This document shows positions 1 through 6,300 of a stretch of DNA of 8,711 bases, in pieces. Source of the stretch: Planctomycetota bacterium (GTDB lineage Bacteria; Planctomycetota; UBA8108; UBA1146; JAJFFE01); the NCBI GenBank assembly GCA_020425835.1, contig JAGQRC010000022.1:5935-14645 (forward strand), in the 5' to 3' direction. Both the position numbers and the translations under genes were made by a program. Each line of letters begins with the position of its first letter. Positions within the stretch are counted from its first letter, which is position 1. Under the pieces are notes generated by a model that saw only the letters and a list, made by a program, of their open reading frames with translations, had not been told where the DNA came from and did not search any database.

Positions 1-3000
1 AAATGATCGTGAAGTCGGTGGGGCCGCCACCCAAGTCGACACCGCTCGGCGCCGGCGCGCCGAGCGAGATCACCGTGTCCCCCACGATCAGATCGGCGCT
101 CTCGTAGTCGACGGGATTCGTCCAGCTCAGGATCACGTGACCGCTGAGCGGATCGACCTCCGCTGCGAGGTCCTCGATCGGCGGGATCGTGTACGGGGTC
201 GTCGTCGCTCCGAGGATCACCAGCTCCGGGATCCCGATCGTCGACAACTCCAGCGACTCGATCGACGTCACCTCGGTGCTGCCCTCGGCGATCACGCGGA
301 TCTCGTCGCCGAGCAACACCATGCCTCCGACGGTGAAGACCCGTTGCGCGCTCCACTCGAGCCAGAGACAGAGGAGTGGCCATTGGTTCAGCTTCCCGCA
401 GCCCGGCGGGAAGACGTTGTCCTGCACTTCGATCACCGGGTCGACGAGACCGGGGAGCGTTGCGACGAGCACGCCCTGGTCGTAGACGTCGATGCGCTGC
501 GACGTCGACCCGATCGGCGAGTAGTCCGGCGTGATCGACAGGCTCGCGCCGAGATCCTCGACGGCGACCGAGCCGAGGAACTGGCTCGACCCGGCGACCG
601 CGCCGTGCGCGCCGACGACGAGCGTGGAGCCGATCGTGCCGGGTGGCGCGACGACGGGCCCGAGCGTGAGCGAGCACTCGGAGCTGAGTGATCCGAAGTC
701 GACCTCGACCCCGTCCTCACCGGAGGATCCGAGGTTGTCGATGCGCAGCTGGGTCGTGCCGCTGATCGAGGTCGTTCCCGATACCACACCTCGGCCGTGG
801 ATCACCGTACCGCCCCCGTAGGTCGGGACCGACGTGAGGACCGGCTTCTCCTTCTCCTTGCCGACGACGAACTGAGGCATCCCTTGGCCGGTGATGTCGA
901 GCTGGGTCACTGGCTCTGCGACCGGCGGCCCTTCGACCTCGATCTCGAGACGATCGATCACGTGCAAGGCGTCCGGGCTCGGGTCGTCGTACAACGCCAC
1001 CAGACTCTCCTGGAAGTGAATGCGCCGGAGGATCGAGGAGCCCCAAGAAGACTCGTACCGGATCTTCTGGATCGCGGGGAGCAGCAGCGCGACGGTGGTG
1101 TCGCCGGTGAGTCCGGACATCTCGAACGCCGGAAGATCACCGAGCGCGCCGCGCAGCGTGTAGGTCACCGGCACGCCCGCGCCGTCCGCGGGTGTGATGC
1201 GCAGGCCGTCGAGTTCTCGCGTGCAGCGAATCTCACCGACCGTCGTCGACGTGGACTCTCGGAACGTCAGCGACGATCCCGTCGGCCACGAGCCGAGGTC
1301 GGTCTCGATCGGCACCTCGATCCCTCGGAAGACGCCGAGCGCGACGCAGACGCCATCCAGTCCCTTGGATCCGAGTCCGCGCACGTGAAGAGCATCGGCG
1401 CTGTTGAGGAGTTCGGCGTCGCCGACGGCGAAGTGCGGGAGTCCGGCGTGGAGCCGCGTGTCGATCTGGACGTAGATCGAGAAGTATCTCCCGAACCGGA
1501 TGTCGATGATGATCCTCCCGTCGATCCCCAGTGGACCGACGGGGACCGACGTGCTCCCTCCCGGGAGAACTCCGACCAACTCTGCGGTCAGCGCCAGGTC
1601 GTCGGTCGTCACCACGGTGAAATCGCCGTACGGGACCGGGTTCGTCCAGTGGAGCACGACGTCCCCCGTGAGGGGATCGATGCTCGGGGCGATCGTCGGG
1701 ATCGGCAGGTCGTACGGTGTGCTGCTGGTGCTCGTCACCGCGAGCGATGAGATGCCGGCGGTCGCTAGGGTGATCGCGCTGATCGCGTTCACCTCGACGC
1801 TGTTCTCGGCGATCACCCGGATCTCATCGCCGAGCACTCCGGGAAGACCGTCGATCGAGATCGAGCGCGAGGTCTCCCACTCCGCCCACAGACAGAGGAG
1901 CGGCCATTGGTCGAGCTTCCCGCAGCCGCCAGGAAGGGTTGGACCGTCGACCGTGATCACGGGCGCGACCAGACCAGGGAGCGAGATCACCGGCACACCG
2001 CCGTCGTACACCTCGACGAGGTGCGAGGTCGCACCGATCGCGCTGTAGTCCGGCGTGCAGAGCAAGCTGCCGCCCATGTCCTGGATCGAGAGGGTTCCGA
2101 GCTCCTCCTCGTTCCCCTGGACGACACCACGCGCTCCGATCGTCAACGTCGAGCCGGGCATGGCGGGATCGTCCGGGACCGGCGGCTCCCAATGAACTTC
2201 GCAGGAACTCGAGGGTGCGGGGGGGCGAACCTCGACCCCGTCCTTGCCGGTCGAGCCGAGGTTGTTGATCTGCACCGCGGGCAGGCCGCCGGACGTCACT
2301 CCCGGAGAGAGCGTGGCACCGAGGACCGCGCTGAAGCGACTCTCGCCCGTGGACACCGACTCGTCGTCGAGACGAAACGACGAGATCCCCGCTGAAGTGA
2401 GCTGCATCGCGCTGATCGTCTCGCACTCCTCGGGCAGACCGAGACAGGGCTCCGTCGGCACGAACCGGATGGTATCGGCGACGACGACCGCTCCCCCCAC
2501 CGCCGCCTTCACGATGCAGCAGCTCGCGTAGAGCGGCGTTCCGTTGCCATCGCCGGAGCAGAAGCGGAGCGTCCCCGACACCAACGCGGTCACGTCGATC
2601 GAGGTCGCGCTCTCTTCGTGGACGATCTCTCCGCCGAGGAGGAGTTGCAGGGTCGGCACGCTGGGAAGCCCCCAGACGAAGAGCGCCCCCCCACCGCCGG
2701 TCGCGGTCACGGTCATCTCCGCCCGCGTCACCACGGCTCCGCTCCCATCGGGACCGATGCACCGCGCGGTGACGGATGCGCCCGACGGCAACACGCCGAG
2801 GTCGAGCGAAGTCACCACCTCGTGCGACGAGAAACCACCGACCTGGATCTCGACCCCGTCGAGACCACTGGAGCCGAGGTTCGACACTTCCAGTCGCCCG
2901 AGCCCGTCGAGTCCGAGAGTGGCGGCGCCGAGCGGATCGTGCGCGAGACCCTCGTACGAGAGGGCGCCGGGTTGCGCGAAGGCACCGACGCCACCGAGAG

Positions 3001-3073
3001 CGAAACCGATGAGCACGATCGCGAGACGCGACCGCACTCCACGCCACGTAGGGCGACCGACGGAGAAGAACAT
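1..3073 (-). CDS. Large secreted protein with a ~500-residue tandem duplication (partial, 3' end outside window)
   Basis: One uninterrupted frame of 1024 full codons starts at ATG 3073 and leaves the window at base 1, so the C-terminus is missing. The start is supported by AAGGAG six bases upstream and by an immediate signal peptide (basic RPTWRGVRSR, hydrophobic LAIVLIGFALGGVGAFA, likely cut after A33 before QPG). After it come two homologous units, about residues 58-558 and 559 onward. Each unit opens with an NLGSSGxDGVEV-type motif (N65, G566), has a second copy about 210 residues later (N271, N780), then a CGKLxQWPLLCLWxEW block (C384-W399, C892-W907), then GDEIRVIAE and a fibronectin-III-like WTNPVxY segment (W476, W984). 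No catalytic motif or membrane anchor is visible. I do not recognise the family. An extracellular or surface structural or adhesive role is inference. It is divergent from the gene at 3329. Reading the whole stretch as one gene is very secure; the function is unknown. Confidence 0.95.
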   Translation of the reverse strand, partial: MFFSVGRPTWRGVRSRLAIVLIGFALGGVGAFAQPGALSYEGLAHDPLGAATLGLDGLGRLEVSNLGSSGLDGVEIQVGGFSSHEVVTSLDLGVLPSGASVTARCIGPDGSGAVVTRAEMTVTATGGGGALFVWGLPSVPTLQLLLGGEIVHEESATSIDVTALVSGTLRFCSGDGNGTPLYASCCIVKAAVGGAVVVADTIRFVPTEPCLGLPEECETISAMQLTSAGISSFRLDDESVSTGESRFSAVLGATLSPGVTSGGLPAVQINNLGSTGKDGVEVRPPAPSSSCEVHWEPPVPDDPAMPGSTLTIGARGVVQGNEEELGTLSIQDMGGSLLCTPDYSAIGATSHLVEVYDGGVPVISLPGLVAPVITVDGPTLPGGCGKLDQWPLLCLWAEWETSRSISIDGLPGVLGDEIRVIAENSVEVNAISAITLATAGISSLAVTSTSSTPYDLPIPTIAPSIDPLTGDVVLHWTNPVPYGDFTVVTTDDLALTAELVGVLPGGSTSVPVGPLGIDGRIIIDIRFGRYFSIYVQIDTRLHAGLPHFAVGDAELLNSADALHVRGLGSKGLDGVCVALGVFRGIEVPIETDLGSWPTGSSLTFRESTSTTVGEIRCTRELDGLRITPADGAGVPVTYTLRGALGDLPAFEMSGLTGDTTVALLLPAIQKIRYESSWGSSILRRIHFQESLVALYDDPSPDALHVIDRLEIEVEGPPVAEPVTQLDITGQGMPQFVVGKEKEKPVLTSVPTYGGGTVIHGRGVVSGTTSISGTTQLRIDNLGSSGEDGVEVDFGSLSSECSLTLGPVVAPPGTIGSTLVVGAHGAVAGSSQFLGSVAVEDLGASLSITPDYSPIGSTSQRIDVYDQGVLVATLPGLVDPVIEVQDNVFPPGCGKLNQWPLLCLWLEWSAQRVFTVGGMVLLGDEIRVIAEGSTEVTSIESLELSTIGIPELVILGATTTPYTIPPIEDLAAEVDPLSGHVILSWTNPVDYESADLIVGDTVISLGAPAPSGVDLGGGPTDFTII
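353..400 (-). repeat. CGKLxQWPLLCLWxEW block, copy 2 (residues 892-907)
   Basis: This is the second copy, 508 residues after the first. At DNA level, 366-403 and 1890-1927 differ at three of 38 positions, making this one of the best conserved parts of the duplication. Confidence 0.9.
704..748 (-). repeat. NLGSSGxDGVEV motif, copy 4 (residues 776-790)
   Basis: The copy reads LRIDNLGSSGEDGVE. It lies 214 residues after copy 3 and 509 after copy 2, which is its counterpart in unit 1. Confidence 0.85.
1346..1390 (-). repeat. NLGSSGxDGVEV motif, copy 3, diverged (residues 562-576)
   Basis: The copy reads LHVRGLGSKGLDGVC. It is the most diverged copy, with N replaced by G566 and E replaced by C576. 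It opens super-repeat unit 2 and matches copy 1, sharing GLDGV and the following DLGxxPxGxSxTxR. Confidence 0.78.
1877..1924 (-). repeat. CGKLxQWPLLCLWxEW block, copy 1 (residues 384-399)
   Basis: The residues are C384, K386, Q389, W390, P391, C394, W396, E398 and W399. The second copy at 353-400 differs at only two of 16 residues (D/N and A/L). The two cysteines could form a local disulfide in an exported protein (inference). I do not recognise the motif. Confidence 0.9.
2231..2275 (-). repeat. NLGSSGxDGVEV motif, copy 2 (residues 267-281)
   Basis: The copy reads VQINNLGSTGKDGVE, 206 residues after copy 1. It is followed at a similar distance by a P-x-S-x-L-T stretch like the one after copy 1, so a whole module seems repeated and not only the motif. 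Confidence 0.85.
2849..2893 (-). repeat. NLGSSGxDGVEV motif, copy 1 (residues 61-75)
   Basis: The copy reads LEVSNLGSSGLDGVE. It shares the pattern hydrophobic-x-hydrophobic-x-N-L-G-S-x-G-x-D-G-V-E with three other copies in this protein. The D-G turn and alternating hydrophobics suggest a beta-hairpin (inference). Confidence 0.85.
2975..3073 (-). other. Sec signal peptide, minus-strand protein (residues 1-33)
   Basis: Three arginines at R7, R11 and R14 plus R16 precede a hydrophobic stretch of about 17 residues ending G-A-F-A before QPG. This fits signal peptidase I cleavage after A33. There is no lipobox cysteine, so it is not a lipoprotein, and no twin-arginine motif. Confidence 0.85.
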
Positions 3074-3079
3074 TGGGGG

Positions 3080-3085
3080 CTCCTT
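3080..3085 (-). promoter_or_regulatory. Ribosome binding site of the minus-strand gene
   Basis: The minus strand reads AAGGAG, then six bases, then ATG at 3073. This match and spacing decide the start. The next residues form a signal peptide, which agrees with it. Confidence 0.85.
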
Positions 3086-3313
3086 CCGAGACGCGGGCAC
3101 AGCGCGGGTGGCCCCGGCGCCGAGGGAGTCGCCGAGGCCACCGCGACCCCGGGGCGTCCCTCGCCCTCGAAGGCGGATGCGGAGGAGGAGCGATCGCGTC
3201 ACGCGGAGAGTGGGGAATCCAGCGGAGTTCACCGGTTTCCAGAATCGGGTGGCAGTCCCCGTTCGCGATCGTCGCGTCCCTCGAGGCGGGTCCCACGCCC
3301 GACACCCGACGGC

Positions 3314-3321
3314 AAAGGAGG
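3314..3321 (+). promoter_or_regulatory. Ribosome binding site of the plus-strand gene
   Basis: AAAGGAGG lies seven bases before ATG 3329, a near-ideal Shine-Dalgarno match. It fixes the start just before a signal peptide. A further GGAGG register overlaps at 3320-3324. Confidence 0.9.
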
Positions 3322-3328
3322 AGGGTCC

Positions 3329-3388
3329 ATGCTTCGAGACGTGATCACGGCACTGACGGTGTTCCTCACGAGCGGCAGCGCGGTGGCG
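3329..3388 (+). other. Sec signal peptide, plus-strand protein (residues 1-20)
   Basis: It is short, with a single arginine (R3) beside D4, a hydrophobic core V5-L13 and a small-residue tail S-A-V-A before QPC, predicting cleavage after A20. The mature protein would start with Q21, as the partner protein would also start with Q after an A-x-A site. Confidence 0.82.
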
Positions 3389-6300
3389 CAACCGTGCGCG
3401 ACGCTGCCGATCATCGACGACTACGAAGACGGGGTCCTCGCGACGGACTGGGTCGACCTCTCGACCTGCGGCAGCGTCGGAGAGGTCGGCGGTCGGCTCA
3501 TCCTCGACCGCTCCTGCCCGGCGCCGGGAACGCTGCCCGGGGTCGGGTGGTCGTTGGATGCCGCTCAGTCCCGGATCTGCGGCGACTTCGACATCCGGTT
3601 CACCTACGACCTGCTCGGTTGGGGCGGCCCACCCAATCCGGGTTGGCGCTGGCTGACACTTCAGCTGACGCGGGCCGACGATGGCACTTCGTTCGGCGGG
3701 GTCGGTCGAGTCAGCACGACCAACGTGTTCTTCCCGCCGCGACAATACCGAGCATGGACGACGTCGACCGATCTCCCACCGGAACAGACCGTCTGGACGG
3801 GGGACGATCAGGGGGAGCTCCGCATCACGCGCCTCGGTCCGGACGTCGTCATGTCGTACCGCTCACCCGGTGGCGATTGGACCATCCTCCGATCGGTGAC
3901 CCTGGATGAGTCCGACGTGATCGTGAGCCTGAACACCGGCTCCGACTTCGATCTCGCGCCCTACCAGTTCGCGATCGACGATCTCCGGATCGAGACTCCG
4001 ACGATCGGCGCGTGCGCGCCGACCTCGATCGACGAGTTCGAGGATGGCCTCCTCGATCCGACCGCGATCGTCGCGGGATGCGGCTCGGCCGAGGAAGTCG
4101 GGGGTGAACTGGTGCTGACCCGGAGCGCGGGCTGCGGCGCGGTCGCCTACCGACAGGACTCCAGCCAGATCGTGCTGTGCGGCGACTTCGATCTGCAGGT
4201 GGACCTCGCCGAGGATGCAGCACCCGTTACCGCGGGGCTTCGCTGGTCCGGCTGCAGTCTCTTCCGCGCCTGGGACGACGTTCGCTTCGCGACGATCGAA
4301 CGCGTCGAGTCCACCGGAATCCCGCCGGGGTGGCCCTCGAGTCGGATCTACCAGTCCCTCCTCCACCAGCCACTTACGTCGCCCGAGATCGCCCCCGCCA
4401 CCGATGGCGACGAGGCGCTCCGTCTGAAGCGCGTCGGTCTCGATGTCGGGATGTACTACCGCAACTCCGACGGCGACTGGACGCTTCTGCGCTCCGGGCG
4501 CATCGGTGACGACCCGATGATCTTCGAGCTCCGGACGAGAACCGATATCGACCCCGCGGCGTACGAGGTGCGTTGGGATCACCTCGTGATCACACAGGCA
4601 GTGACGGGGCCGGTCGCGTGGCCGTTCGAGGCGGGAGGGAACGGTCACTACTACGAGGTGCGAGCGACGCCCGACGGCATCACGTACGTCGATGCGAGCC
4701 GCGAGGCGTACCGCGCGGGCGGCCATCTGGTGTCGATCACGTCCGACCTGGAGAACGCGTTCGTCGCTCGGCAGACCACGGAGACACCCGGCGCGTGGTT
4801 CTTCGAGGACGCGAGTTGGGCGCAACAGCTCCGCTGGGGACACTGGGAGGCGCCGACCGCCCATCGCGCGCTCGGGCCGTGGATCGGAGGGATCCAGCGC
4901 GGCATGTCGGGGCTCTCCCACTGCGCGAACGAACCCGACGGCGGGTGGACCTGGGTCACGCGTGAGCCGTTCGTCTACACGGCATGGTCGAGCGGCCAGC
5001 CCGACAACACCGTGAACGCCGAGCACTACCTGCAACTCTACGCGCTCGCGGGCGCGTGGGGTGACGAGTGGAACGACGTCCCCGTCCGGCTCGATGTCGT
5101 CGGGGCGCCATTCCTGCTCTCGGGCTACGTGATCGAGTACGAGAGGCTTCCCACCTCCGAACTCCGCACACACATCATGCCGGGGTATCCGAACGCTCCG
5201 AAGACCGACCCCGGGGAACGTCGCAAGGTCTGGAGTGGAGTCGAGACCTTGCTCTGGGGAAGCGCCGACAACGGCGACGGCACCGCACTCGGCTTCTCCT
5301 ACGCGTTCACGATCGAGCCGAACCCGAACGTGACCGTGGTCACCGACGGAGACTCGAGCGGCGTGATCACGGATGACCGGTTCATCCACGAGGCGGTCAC
5401 GCTCACGCTCGCCGGCGGGAGCACCTCCGAGTTCGTCGCAGTGACGCTCACCGTGGATGACGGCGTGGGCCATGTCGACAGTCAACTCGTCGAGCTCCAT
5501 CTGCTGTCGACAGCGGACCCGCTCGCCGACGAGCCGCTCGAGGCGCAGCGCATCGATGCCGACATCGCCATCGAGGAAGCGTTGCGTTGGCTCTACCTCC
5601 GCCAGCGCGCGGACGGCTCCTGGCGCGGCGTCGTGGAGCTCGACGAGGCGCAGGGCGAGTTCCCGGTCGCCGTCACTTCCGCGATCGTCTGGGCATTCGG
5701 GAACCAGGGACACACGCCCGGCCTCGATCCCGACGAGAGCATCTACACGGAGGTCGTTCGATCCGGTGTCGACTTCATCCTCGAGCACGCGGTGCGCGGT
5801 GGCTTCGAGACGCCGGGCGCCGATCTCTATCGCGGCGCGACCGCGTCAGGAGTGTCCGACCTGAACGAGAACTGCCAGAGCATCGCGATCGACGGCGCGA
5901 GCGGCAATCCTCAGCGCTACCACTACGAGACCGCGCTCGCGATCGCCGCGCTCAGCTCGACCGGACGTCCCGACGATCTCGTCCCCCCGGTCGGTGAGGT
6001 TGCCGGCATGACCTACCGCGAGGTGGTGGCGGACATGGTCGACTGGTTCGGCGCGGTGCAGGCGACGGACTGGGGTGGCTGGCGCTACTGGGCGGCGTTC
6101 GGGGGCAACGACATGTCGGTCTCGAGCTGGGTCTACCTCGCGATGGAGGCCGCCGAGAACGTGTTCGGAGTCGGTGTCCCCGACTGGCTGAAACAGAACG
6201 CAGAGACCTTCCTCAACATCGCGCAGACCTACGCGTTCAGCGTCGGGATCCCGTTCGGTTACCAGAATGCGGTCCCACTCGCGTGCTCCGGGTACGGGCT

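Larger units (their letters stand above)
1..1399 (-). repeat. Super-repeat unit 2 of the minus-strand protein (residues ~559 onward, cut by window edge)
   Basis: This second copy has DLGSWPTGSSLTFR, motif copy 4 (N780), IGSTLVVGAHG, ITPDYSPIGSTS, LPGLVDPVI, CGKLNQWPLLCLWLEW, LGDEIRVIAE and WTNPVDY. It is still inside the fibronectin-III-like part at base 1, so the end of the unit and any third unit lie outside. The first part is more diverged from unit 1 than the second part, and the motif at G566 has lost the asparagine. Confidence 0.88.
1400..2902 (-). repeat. Super-repeat unit 1 of the minus-strand protein (residues ~58-558)
   Basis: This is the first copy of the ~500-residue unit. Its order is motif copy 1 (N65), DLGVLPSGASVTAR, motif copy 2 (N271), PGSTLTIGARG, CTPDYSAIGATS, LPGLVAPVI, the CGKLDQWPLLCLWAEW block, LGDEIRVIAE and a fibronectin-III-like WTNPVPY segment. 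Unit 2 repeats each of these in the same order at offsets of 501-509 residues. Exact edges are approximate because the linkers diverge. Confidence 0.88.
3074..3328. promoter_or_regulatory. Shared divergent upstream region of the two large genes
   Basis: This 255-bp gap is the only stretch not covered by the two genes and must hold the promoters of both, since each has its own start and ribosome binding site at the gap edges. I could not identify convincing -35/-10 boxes on either strand, as expected for a GC-rich genome with poorly known promoters. Visible words are a 10-bp direct repeat GCGTCCCTCG (3154-3163 and 3274-3283), the palindromes CCCCGGGG (3147-3154) and GCGATCGC (3190-3197), and a weak imperfect inverted repeat around 3230-3250. 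None can be tied to a known regulator. Joint control of the two genes is inference from the geometry. Confidence 0.6.

Noticed and set aside
2219..2225. Seven-base G run in the minus gene (and a seven-C run at 8572-8578 in the plus gene) as phase-variation tracts.
   Set aside because: Seven bases is short, such runs are expected from CCC proline codons at this GC content, and both genes are in frame through them.
137..2397. Plus-strand open frames (137-691, 797-1750, 1907-2395) opposite the minus-strand gene.
   Set aside because: They are mirror frames of the minus gene, each stopping at one of its TCA codons, with Arg-rich compositions and no recognisable motif.
3190..3197. GCGATCGC palindrome in the intergenic gap as a HIP1-like or regulatory site.
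   Set aside because: CGATCG words are common across both genes because of GAT, ATC and CG-rich codons, so a single 8-mer carries little weight.
3250..3266. Possible sigma-54 promoter TGGCAGTCCCCGTTCGC upstream of the plus gene.
   Set aside because: The GG and GC elements are 12 bases apart instead of the strict 10, and TTGC is not intact.
1824..3305. A 493-codon minus-strand frame spanning the start of the minus gene and the intergenic gap.
   Set aside because: It is in a different frame from the gene with the signal peptide and repeats, is extremely Arg-rich, and crosses the ribosome binding site. It is a GC-driven shadow.
3410..4594. The ~206-residue spacing between tandem domains in the plus protein equals the 206-residue spacing between motif copies 1 and 2 in the minus protein.
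   Set aside because: The sequences of the two repeats show no similarity to each other, so the shared spacing looks coincidental.
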